Position numbers and translations under genes: made by a program. A stretch of 64,000 nucleotides of DNA, taken from the NCBI GenBank assembly GCA_963931865.1, contig OZ007509.1:12118671-12182670 (forward strand). Reading direction: 5' to 3'. The notes below the pieces were generated by a model. It was not told the DNA's origin. It ran no database searches and worked only from the letters and a program-made list of their open reading frames with translations. The DNA comes from Axinella damicornis (lineage: Eukaryota; Porifera; Demospongiae; Axinellida; Axinellidae). Below are positions 29,801 through 38,549 of this stretch, in pieces (position 1 is the stretch's first letter; every line of letters starts with the position of its first letter).

Positions 29801-31059
29801 ACAGCTCTTCTATCAATTTCACTGCGTCTGAAATACATGTAGCTTTCAACTGAATGAGTCACGAGTGAAGGCAGCTGGCTAGCTAAAGTGTGAACGCATT
29901 CAGCTAGTCACAGGCAGTATAAATGACATAGTACCACAGCAAAATCAGACTTACACTTATGTTGCATGCACTTCAAGCTGTACTTCAGCAACTGGATGAT
30001 TGATTGCTTTGAAATTTGCTCTGAGTCAACGCCTCAGGAAGCTACAGTGTAGTGGCGTTAGCAAAATGCGGAATACCGTATACTTGGAAATTTTGGCGGC
30101 CATTAAATTTGGCGAAATGGCCTGAAATGGCTCGGTATAAAATTTGGCGATCTCGACGGAAAAGTATGACGTCACTATGTGCGCCGCGAGTGCTACGTGA
30201 CTGAGAATCGGGAAGCAGGACGAAGACGTATGAAACGAAGAGCAGCCATCATGCTTTCAGCAGCATATGGAGGCCCACGATCAGCAAACAGCTATCCGGG
30301 AGGTCAGCAATGCCCATGATGCGTACGCCGTGGCAGTGATGCACGACCCAGGACAGGTACTAGCAGAGGACGGTACATACAAACTGTACATGTTGTAGTC
30401 GGCCATGACCGCATGTTCAGCTGTCTGTAGTCTGTCTACGCTTTTAATTCGGTGCACCGTCTGTGAAGTAGTACATGTAGGTGCTTCTCCACAGACCTCT
30501 CTCTCAGTCAGCAGGTAGCACGTTGTACGTTGGGTCTTGCAATCTCAAAGGTGAACTTGCTTCCCGCGCGCGCCGACAGTCGATCTAGCCAGCCAGCCAC
30601 TAATTATTGGCGATTCTTTAATTTGGCGATTGGCTTCCGAATCGCCAAATTAAAACGGTCGCCAAAACTTCCCGGTATACGATTTTCTCAGCGGGTCATT
30701 TACAAGTATACATGTACTTCCATCTTCCACAGCTAGAAGACGGACAGCTTGTGTTTCAAGTCAGTAAGCCTAGATGCATAAAGGAGGGCAACTAACGGTA
30801 GAAACACCAGTCTAAGGCTCTGATGAGGGTGTTGAAATCATACATGTAGAATAGGAAGGTACTACAGAATTGGTGCTGAGGTCATACTCATGTGAATATT
30901 TCTGAGGGAGCAAGCCATCCCATAACCCACTCCAACTCACATTGTGGGCACATATTCTCCTGGAAAGGAGTTGGTTGTGTATGAGATGAGCATACACGTC
31001 TTCCCCACAGAGCCGTCCCCCACCACAACACACTTTATGTCTCGCTCTGTCTTCGCCAT
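26824..31059 (-). CDS. Rac-family small GTPase, two coding exons
   Basis: Rac proteins are Rho-family GTPases that control actin, NADPH oxidase and PAK-type kinases at membranes. Exon 1 is 31059-30941 and exon 2 is 27295-26824; the junction is CCC ACA AT|GTGAGT ... CACAG|C TTT, giving VPTIFDNY. The 196-residue product has the P-loop GDGSVGKT (14-21), switch I with T39, switch II DTAGQ (61-65), TKLD and ECSAL. It also has a Rho insert region ([13 protein letters not shown]), a polybasic KKKKNSK and the CAAX box CTLL, which predicts geranylgeranylation. Relative to vertebrate Rac1 it is offset by four residues, and Ser replaces the Ala after the first P-loop glycines. RhoG-like assignment is possible, but LGLWDTAGQ and the insert favour Rac. 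The 3.6-kb intron is filled with repeats. An upstream in-frame ATG at 31128 was not used because the family start aligns with [10 protein letters not shown]. Confidence 0.9.
27300..27372. repeat. 20-bp tandem repeat at the Rac exon 2 acceptor
   Basis: Three copies of GTGTGTGCATGTGTAGGAAG plus a partial one begin 5 bases from the acceptor. On the transcribed strand they supply CACACACCTTCCTACA, so the repeat forms the polypyrimidine/branch region. Confidence 0.8.
27619..27763 (+). repeat. Two poly-G tracts in the Rac intron
   Basis: Runs of more than 20 G at about 27619-27642 and 27738-27763, separated by about 95 bp of ordinary sequence. Confidence 0.9.
27775..27990. repeat. GAGCAGCAG minisatellite element, partial copy
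   Basis: CAATCAGGGAGCAGCAGCTGA and the end block CTGCACGGAGAGCTGCCATA, then GGCGATTA, match 10570-10930 and 33466-34040. The tandem core is reduced to one or two units. Confidence 0.6.
28331..28962. mobile_element. Helitron-like non-autonomous element, copy 1
   Basis: It starts TACCCCGCGCGTGCACGCGC, then GGTTTTGTCCGTCAGTCAGT. It ends GGGGTATGTGTTCTATAAAC, then ACCTCTAG. The end has a short hairpin (GTGTT...AACAC) just before CTAG, as Helitrons do; the 5' TC is missing. The second copy is at 46425-47002. Confidence 0.45.
29093..29616. mobile_element. MITE, TAGCC superfamily, 524 bp
   Basis: It starts CAGCCTCATTCCCAGGCC and ends CCTAGGAACGAGGATA. AACAAGCAC is duplicated exactly at 29084-29092 and 29617-29625. 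The subterminal blocks (TCCAGTTTTTG near the left, CAAAAACTGGAGG near the right) are inverted. It shares its interior with 6769-7452. It lies in the Rac intron. Confidence 0.85.
30073..30685. mobile_element. TIR element with ACCGTATAC..GTATAC ends carrying an exon fragment
   Basis: The left end ACCGTATACTTGGAAATTTT, then GGCGGCC, is matched in inverse at the right by GGTCGCCAAAACTTCCCGGT, then ATACGA. Further inner copies of AATTTGGCGA and TCGCCAAATT are also inverted. It lies in the Rac intron and contains the protein-like block at 30261-30356. Confidence 0.6.
30261..30356 (+). pseudogene. Exon fragment resembling a HIRAN-like segment
   Basis: 32 codons ending at CAG|GTACTA read [20 protein letters not shown], then [11 protein letters not shown]. 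The pattern REVxNAHDxYAVAVM resembles the REPxNxxDxxAVAV core of HIRAN-type domains found in transposon-encoded and helicase proteins. No complete frame exists in the element. Confidence 0.4.
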
Positions 31060-32199
31060 CCTGTAGAGAATGATCAGGTGATTTTCAGTATCACCGAAGA
31101 CCCAGAAATGAAGTAACAGCCACTTCATGCATGTGACAGATCATCCCAACCAATACAGGAGAGCACTAATTAGAATAGCTATGTTGTATTACACTTGTGA
31201 CCACATGAACAACACTGTCGTTCTCACTACAAGGCAAAGGATGAGAGGCCTTAGGACTCAAAAAACGAGTATACACGCACACACAGAAATACCAATTCAA
31301 TCATATGCACACACACATCTACTCGCTCACATACACATACATGTACTAGTGACGTACACACGACCTTTGTACATTATTTATGCACCCTTCAAACCTTGAA
31401 TGCTCAAGAACATGGTTCTTGAGCATTCAAGGCAGAACGGCTGGGGGACGCAATCAGGGAGCAGTAGCTGAAGCACACACACCTACATGTACATGTATGC
31501 ACACTAATACCAACCCGCATACGTGTACACAGTGCAACCAGGTAGCAGGAAGATGAGAAGAGCGTAGGTGTGTACACACAGAAGTATGGCGGCAAAACGT
31601 TCACGTCAACATCAACTGGCTTCCCTATACACACACAGTATTACATGTATATAGGAACCATTCAATGTGGTTTTCCTATTTACTCCACTGGTACAGTTTG
31701 GTGCTTGCAGTACAGAAAACCAGGAAGTACGATCATGCAACTACATGTACATTCATGTAGCCCATGCCAACACATAGTCTTACACCATAGTCAGTGCTGG
31801 ACTCAAACGTATTCAGACCCGCCTATGAACTTCCTGCAGAGGCGTGGCTACCTAGACACTTTGGCCCTCCCACATACTTGTATAACGCATGTGACAAACC
31901 AGTGTGCAGAACTCTGCCTTCAGCTTCAGGATGCAGCAGGAAGACAAGAATGTCTAGCGACAGAACTATAAATGGACAAGCTATTCACTGATCATCTCAG
32001 GCTAGAGGCTGAAGTACATATAGTTATTAGCAGCGATTTAAATACCTATTTCCACATCAATCACCGTTTTGGAGACAAAAGATGTTGCATGCGTGAATAA
32101 GTACATTTCACACACTTCACACATGACGGGCTGAAATAACATACAGATGCTCCTATACATGCTAATTAGATTGTACTTCCAGCTAACAGTACCGTAACC
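31060..32199. other. Rac 5' flank; no further gene seen
   Basis: It contains CACATACA-type simple repeats and many TACATGTA motifs. The open frames are short and low-complexity. The Rac promoter should lie in the first few hundred bases, but no clear TATA is visible. Confidence 0.4.
31394..31432. repeat. Perfect 18-bp-arm hairpin
   Basis: CCTTGAATGCTCAAGAAC and GTTCTTGAGCATTCAAGG are exact reverse complements separated by ATG. A GAGCAGTAGCTGAAG fragment of the minisatellite family follows directly. Confidence 0.9.
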
Positions 32200-32711
32200 T
32201 TAACCCTTTAAGACCTAACGTTGCATATCTGCAACGTGAGACTTTCAGCTTCATGATGTCACATCCGGCAATGTCCTTGAGAGATAGGCTCTGCGCCAGC
32301 AGAAAGGGCGGGGCAGGGGGAGGTGGGTGGGTGCACCCGAAGGGTGCAAACAGCATGGCCGCGTTTGGGCTCAGCCTTGAACGGCCCTTGGTTGGAGCCG
32401 GGTAGGCCATTTCTCGGGTTTTAAGCATAAATGGACTTAGAAAGTAGCTGTCTTGCCTTGTAGGCCCTCCATTTCCAGTGTTCATGGTCAGTTTTTTAGC
32501 TACGGCAGGTTGGCCACTTCTCGGGAGGCTTGATTGCAAGTTCGTTAGTTGGTGGGTGTGGTTAAGTCACGTATATGCTTAGTGTAGCTGAAATTACCTG
32601 TGTGAGCAGTTTCGAGCCCAGCAACGCCAGGGAACAGAAATTAGGGTATGTTTAAGTGTTCTATAGACTGAAAATGACCTAGAGAAATAAATTTAGGCCC
32701 TAAAGAGTTAA
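32200..32711. mobile_element. TTAA-flanked MITE (piggyBac/Kolobok-like), 512 bp
   Basis: It begins TTAACCCTTTAAGACCTAA and ends TTAGGCCCTAAAGAGTTAA. The two ends are inverted over about 18 bases with a few mismatches, and both finish on TTAA. TTAA target use is typical of piggyBac and Kolobok elements. No transposase present. Confidence 0.65.
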
Positions 32712-33465
32712 GACAGGAAATACAAACAAAGCCACAGGCCAACAAGTATCCTGATCCAACATACATGACTCATGTAAACTTGACAGCAATTGATCAGAGC
32801 TGCAGTCAATGAAATATCAGCAATTGCCATTTGACATAGTGAGCATGGGATGTACATGCACGTAGCGGTTGCTTTGGGTTTATCTCCAGGATGATCACCT
32901 AGTGAGTCTTGGGTCTTCGACGTCATAGTTCTGAATAGTTCTTCAGGTACAGGAATTTTCCAAATCGCTGCAACACAGTATCAGACCTCAGTGCCGTCCT
33001 TATACTAAAGGTTCAGAGCCTTCCATATAAGGAAGGTGTTGAGCTATGAGCTCTTATACAGTGTTGCAAGGATTCCACTAAACATAGACAGCTGTATGTA
33101 GTTTTATAAGGACTTACACTAGGATATTATGGACAGACGGAAAGAGTCAAATGACTGCTTAACCCTGGCTTTGTGCATATAGGCATGGGATAATCTATCA
33201 GGTCCACTGTTTAAATGTTATTCCCAGTGTGAATATACATGTAATACACTGTGCTTAACCAATGTGGCAGGCTGGAGGTGAGAGACATACACTGTAGTAG
33301 ATAAGTGAATTATCGTGTACCACACTGTGATGTGTAGCCTATCAATACATTAAGATTTTAACATGTGTCCGTGTGTGTGTGTGTGTGTGTGTGTGAGTGA
33401 CGGAAGTGGGATGTTCGTGGGGCAGGACTAGACTACAGTGACGCGCGACCGTCGTACTTTAATTT
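32712..33465. other. No gene seen
   Basis: A short (GT)n tract lies at 33371-33395. Otherwise featureless. Confidence 0.4.
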
Positions 33466-34040
33466 ATTTACTGAACCTCAAACTCCGCGAAGAATGTTCG
33501 AGAACATTGGACCTGGGCATGGGGTGGAATCCAGCAAGCGGTGGATGTATGCAATCGGGGAGCAGCAGTCGAAGCGGGCGAGCAGCAGTTGAAGCGGACG
33601 CAATCGGGCAAGCAGCAGTTGAAGTGGACGCAATCGGGGAGCAGCAGTTGAAGCGGACGCAATCGGGCGAGCAGCAGTTGAAGCGGACGCAATCGGGGAG
33701 CAGCAGTTGAAGCGGACGCAATCGGGGAGCAGCAGTTGAAGCGGACGCAATCGGGGAGTAGCAGCCGAAGCGGACGCGATCGGGAGAAGCAGCTGAAGTG
33801 GACACAAGCGGCGAGCAGCAGCTGAAGCGGGCGCAATCGGGGAGCAGCAGCTGGAAGCGGAGGCAAACGGGGAGCAGCAGTGGAAGCGGATGCTGCAATC
33901 GGGCTCGGGAGCAGCAGCTGAAGCGGACGCAATCGGGGAGAAGCAGCTCTGCACAGAGAGCTGTCTGGCGGCGGATTACGCACGGTAGGCGAACAAGGGG
34001 AAAGTAGCTGAGCGAGCGAAGCGAGCTCAGCTACTTGTAC
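33466..34040. repeat. GAGCAGCAG minisatellite element, copy 2 (longest)
   Basis: The left border TTTACTGAACCTCAAACTCC, then GCGAAGAATGTTCGAG, and right border GTAGGCGAACAAGGGGAAAG, then TAGCTGAGCGAGCGAAGC, match copy 1. About 12 units of a 29-bp repeat (GCAATCGGGGAGCAGCAGTT, then GAAGCGGAC) with indels lie between. Frames of 90-237 codons open on both strands because the unit lacks stops. I do not regard them as genes. Confidence 0.85.
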
Positions 34041-34337
34041 ACATGAATACGCTTGAAGTACAGAAAGTGGTACAGTGAATTTCACTTGTGTCGAAATTCG
34101 GTGTTGCGTACAGAGAAAGCATGTACATTTACGTACACCTGCACATCTGCAGGCTGCTGGGTTGCTCTCGAAAAGCAACATGGAATCAATGCAAGTGAAA
34201 TTCCCTGTACAGTGAAAAGTGATCGGTAGGAATGGAGACTCAAAGAGTGTTTTCAGTTATTGTAATGTGGAGTAACTATGAACAACAGTAACAACAATTA
34301 ACAAATCAGCATTGAGCACACTACACAGGTGTATTCA

Positions 34338-34634
34338 TAGCCTCATTCCCAGGCCGTTCCTACGTCCAGTCTTTGATCACTTGCAGTATGGAGGCCTGGA
34401 AGATTAGTTCACATCAGATTCATGTAGATGGATGGTAGACGTATCAGCCCACCACAACAATTCCCGGCCATCCTTGGCATAATGAATAACAGATGTTACT
34501 GATGGCTGTCTTGCGAAAACCTGGCCTCCTGCCCTCAGATTCCCTCAGTGTGTCTACAGGTACCATCTGTCATTGCATACTGCAAGCAGTTGAAGACTGG
34601 AGGTGGGACCGAGAGCAGCATGGGAACGAGGCTA
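34338..34634. mobile_element. MITE, TAGCC superfamily, 297 bp
   Basis: It starts TAGCCTCATTCCCAGGCCG and ends TGGGAACGAGGCTA. The inner blocks (TCCAGTCTTTGATCACTTGC and GCAAGCAGTTGAAGACTGGA) are inverted. GTGTATTCA and GTGTATTTA flank it, a 9-bp duplication with one mismatch. Confidence 0.8.
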
Positions 34635-34643
34635 GTGTATTTA

Positions 34644-35053
34644 GCGATGAAACTTTGCTATCAACAGGTATGATGTAAGTGCTCCCCATTGAGGTTCAAA
34701 GTTCAAACTTCAAGGAAACCCTGTACATGTACATGTATATACTTGTGGAAACATGACCTTTACCAGCCCCTACCCACTGGAAGGCCTGGTCACTCCACAC
34801 ACACAGTGAATACCCAGATGTTGGGTGGACGAATGGAAAAAATGGCACATTCACGGACAAAAGTTCTGCTGACATCCGGGTAGTCTTGGAGATGTTTCTG
34901 ATCAGTTTCTGAACATTGTCCAACAACAGTAACGGTTGTGGTCAAGTGTGGTATACGTAGCACTCAGCTAGCTAATAACATGCATGCCATTCACCTACTT
35001 GATGTCAATATACATGTACGTACCTTGCTTAATAATGTTTACCGGGTCTTCCC
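34644..35053. other. No gene seen
   Basis: Short open frames only. TACATGTACATGTATA lies near 34725. Confidence 0.35.
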
Positions 35054-35285
35054 TAGCCTCATTCCCAGGCCTTCTACACCTCCAGTTTTGATGATTATGC
35101 AAAATGGCAGTGAAATTCCCGTCTTTTTGCTCCATTACATCATAGCTGGGCATTGTCACATTAATTTTGTCACTCGGCAAACCTTTGAAGTTACATGGAT
35201 GGCTTCTAGCCGGGGTATGCTTCATATACTCGGTGCAGCCCCCAGTTGGCACTTGTCCCATCTTCGTAGCTAGCACAGAAGCTAG
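35054..35285. repeat. Partial copy of the 29093/6769 MITE
   Basis: It starts TAGCCTCATTCCCAGGCCTT, then CTACACCTCCAGTTTTG, and continues through AGCTGGGCATTGTCACA to GGCACTTGTCCCATCTTCGT. The right terminus is missing. Confidence 0.7.
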
Positions 35286-35927
35286 TTTCTACGATCTGTT
35301 CTTTGTTAACCCTCACCAGTGGTCTTGCATTTCAAGACAGAAGCTATGTACATGTACTGCTAGTTCGAACAAGAATAGCATGACTACAGATAGTCAGATT
35401 GTACTGCGCACAGGAATGTTCCTAAGTACACCCCAGCTGTTGATTTAGTGCACTGATGTGGTTATGCATGTACACCAGAGATAATAATATGTGGCTCATC
35501 ACAGAAAAAAAATACAAGCAGCGGATACCAGGCCATCTCCCTCTTCCTACACAGCCTGGGAAGAAGGCTAAGAATCATCATGTAAGGTTGCGTTGAATGG
35601 CAGCCAATTAGATAGGATTCAGTATGGGGGGGGGGGGGGGGTATCACTAAGTAGTCTTGTTCTATCAACTCTACAAAGTGTGAACTACAGTACTACAGTA
35701 ACTACACAAGCATTGGCACACAGATATGTTGCCGGAACAAATCCATGCTCACATAACAGTAAGTGTAGAGAACCATTCACAAAGTCTTTTGTTTGCCCGC
35801 ATGCAATTATTGTGACATTTCTCACAATGGATGGCAGGTTCCACAAACTGCATGCACACAGCATGTTACTGTAGTTCACATCGAGTTGGAGTGTGGGCCG
35901 CACTGCTCACTAAAGAGTGTTCCCTAT

Positions 35928-36283
35928 CAGAGGAGGTTGGACATGGTCATTAGTCTCGGTCCCAGACCCAACCAACCCCAGCACGGATCGCTTTTAGTAT
36001 GGCCTCTTGAAGGATCGGCCGCACGGAATGGCAGAGAAGCCACACTCCCGGTACTCCAACTGGAAGCCTTCCTAACCCGAAGTGTCTTCAACGTACTCCT
36101 ACCTTTCAAACTCCCCAACTGTAGCTTCACTTTTCGTTGGCAATTTACGTTTACCCTGGTCCCAGGCCATATTGACTTGGGAACGAGGCTGGCGAGGTTA
36201 GGAACGTAACACATGCAATTATTTCAATTCAAGCGCAGCGCATATATAGTCACGTGTGCAAAAAATGTTTCCAACCTCCTCTG
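35928..36283. mobile_element. MITE with CAGAGGAGG ends, copy with nested TAGTCTCGGTCCC piece
   Basis: The ends CAGAGGAGGTTGGACA and CCAACCTCCTCTG are inverted. The flanks GTTCCCTAT and ATTCCCTAC match at 7 of 9 positions. The interior is shared with 53036-53493 (GGATCGGCC, GAAGCCTTCC, AGTGTCTTCAACGTACTCCT). A TAGTCTCGGTCCCAGACCCA end of another family is nested on the left. Confidence 0.7.
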
Positions 36284-36304
36284 ATTCCCTACAGCGGCAC
36301 ATTT

Positions 36305-36445
36305 CATAAGTCTAAATAGAGCCCACCAAAATATTTCTTAGGGGTTTGGCAATCTGATTTTTTGGGGTGCATGTAGACTTTAGGGTAGTTAGTAAAGCCT
36401 CCAAGTTTGAATCCTAAAGCTTGCTTAATGGGCACTCAATGATCG
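36305..36445. repeat. Dispersed repeat, short copy
   Basis: AGTCTAAATAGAGCCCACCA at the left and TTAGGGTAGTTAGT, then CCAAGTTTGA, at the right match the ends of 1278-2175. Confidence 0.55.
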
Positions 36446-36449
36446 ACCC

Positions 36450-37950
36450 TATACAGGAAGTTGAGCCAAAAGTACGTAGGAGGTGGGCGCTCTTTCGAGA
36501 CTACAGTACCGCCAACTGCTGTACCTCAACAAACTCTGGAACTCATAATCTCCAACTGTAAGGCACGGATATACATGTACAGTGTATTCTTGACATCCCC
36601 TCTTACGAGCATATAAGTAGCGGATGGTGTCTACTCATTCACAGTACACCCCAGTATATAGCAGAATGAGACAGTGATGTTACTAAATTTAGAACAAGCT
36701 TTATTTATGGAACACATCCTGCTGCCACTGTAAGGATTCCTTAGATTGCAAATGCAAAACAGTCAGCAGCAACTGTGTTACTAAAAATAGAACTTAAGAT
36801 TATTCACAACTGTGCACGTTGCAACTAGATGTGCATAATGCATGTAGCATGCAATTAAGGAGGATATTAATTACATGTATGATGGCTGAACAAGCAGCCA
36901 TTCATACACAGGCGCTCACCATATAGAAAATCCTCCCCACATACATGTACACACACACAACCACAGGAAGAACATCTCCCAAAGTAGAACTCAAGTATGG
37001 CCCAGCAGACCAGGGGAGTCATACAGACCACCTACATTAGGTACAACTGTAACACAGTAAGGTCTCGGGTTACCTAATGGCTACAGTTATCCCCTTACTA
37101 AATCCAGGTCAGTCTAAACTGGGATAACAGTAAACAAAGGAAATTAAGCAAACTCCACGTTAGACCACAAAAGGCACAAAAGCATGTAAACCATTTCATC
37201 TTGCTAGACACACTACTGTTACTATATTTAGAACACGTTTGGGTGAAACTGGTACACGTATGTACAAAGTACATAGAGACAACAGTTAGCTACGAATCGG
37301 CCAAATAGAGAGCAACAGTCAGCATCTGTGCCGGACAAGCAAGCTGTGTTAAAACCTTTAATCTCACAGTCCATTTAACTACTAGCAGTACTCCCAGACC
37401 AGTGTACAATACAGAGGGGGAGGTCACACAGGCAACATTTTTGCACCCATATCAAACAATCTGGTTTTCAAAACTGAATTCAATGGAGCCCACCCAACTG
37501 TCACATTAAACAGGCTCTCCTCCCTGGGAAGAAGACCACAGCACCATCATGCATTGCTACAGTGCATTAGGCAGCAGGACTGTACAAGTTAGTACTTCCC
37601 ACAAATTCCAAGTGTGTACCGGCAGTCCCGTAATGGGGAACATACATTACGCACACTGAGATACAAGGCTGCAATGCTGACGTTAGCCTCAGATTTATAC
37701 AATGTAGTTACATGTACATGTACACATTAAACAGGCTCTTCCCCTGGGAAAAAGACTACAGCAAAATCATACTGTTACTCAGGACCACATACACCTGTAA
37801 AGTGCAACAGTTAGTACTTACACACTTCCAAGTGTGTTACATGATGGGAAATATACATACTGAGAACAACGTGTGTGTGTGTCACCACTACAAGGCTGCA
37901 ATACACACAAAGCAAACTGCGTGAAACTTCATAGGTCACAGGTGAACAGT
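36450..37950. other. No gene seen; ~210-bp tandem duplication
   Basis: 37502-37680 and 37722-37905 are diverged copies; both start CACATTAAACAGGCTCT and contain TTCCAAGTGTGT and CTACAAGGCTGCAAT. TATATTTAGAACA-like phrases recur at 36685 and 37220. No coding signal. Confidence 0.5.
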
Positions 37951-37954
37951 AGTG

Positions 37955-38545
37955 CTATGATTCAGTCCGTTCATTGCTGGCTATGATTCAGTCCGTTCTG
38001 GGTTGGCTATGACTCAGTCCGCTCTGATCATTGCCGGCTATGATTCAGTCCGTTCTGGGTTGGCTATGACTCAGTCAGTTCTACGCTGCCTATGATTCAG
38101 TCCGCTCTGATCATTGCTGGCTATGACTCAGTCAGTTCTGTTCATTGCTGGCTATGATTCAGTCCGTTCTGACCATTGCCGGCTATGATTCAGTCCGTTC
38201 TGATCATTGCTGGCTATGATTCAGTCCGTTCTGACCATTGCCGGCTATGATTCAGTCCGTTCTGATCATTGCTGGCTATGATTCAGTCCGTTCTGATCAT
38301 TGCTGGCTATGATTCAGTCCGCTCTGATCATTGCCGGCTATGATTCAGTCCGTTCTGACCATTGCCGGCTATGATTCAGTCCGTTCTGATCATTGCTGGC
38401 TATGATTCAGTCCGTTCTGATCATTGCTGGCTATGATTCAGTCCGCTCTGATCATTGCCGGCTATGATTCAGTCCGTTCTGACCATTGCCGGCTATGATT
38501 CAGTCCGTTCTGATCATTGCTGGCTATGACTCGGTCCATTCTAAT
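37955..38545. repeat. 31-bp satellite array, ~18 units
   Basis: The unit is GGCTATGATTCAGTCCGTTC followed by TGATCATTGCT. A TGACCATTGCC variant alternates in places, giving a higher-order two- or three-unit pattern in the second half. Confidence 0.9.
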
Positions 38546-38549
38546 CACC

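Noticed and set aside
31060..31128. Upstream in-frame start for Rac (MKWLLLHFW...)
   Set aside because: Rac-family proteins begin just before IKCVVVGDG; the MAKTERD start aligns with the family.
33468..34181. 237-codon minus-strand frame rich in Ala/Ser/Cys/Leu repeats
   Set aside because: It is the translation of the 29-bp minisatellite; several frames on both strands are equally open, with no splice or start support.
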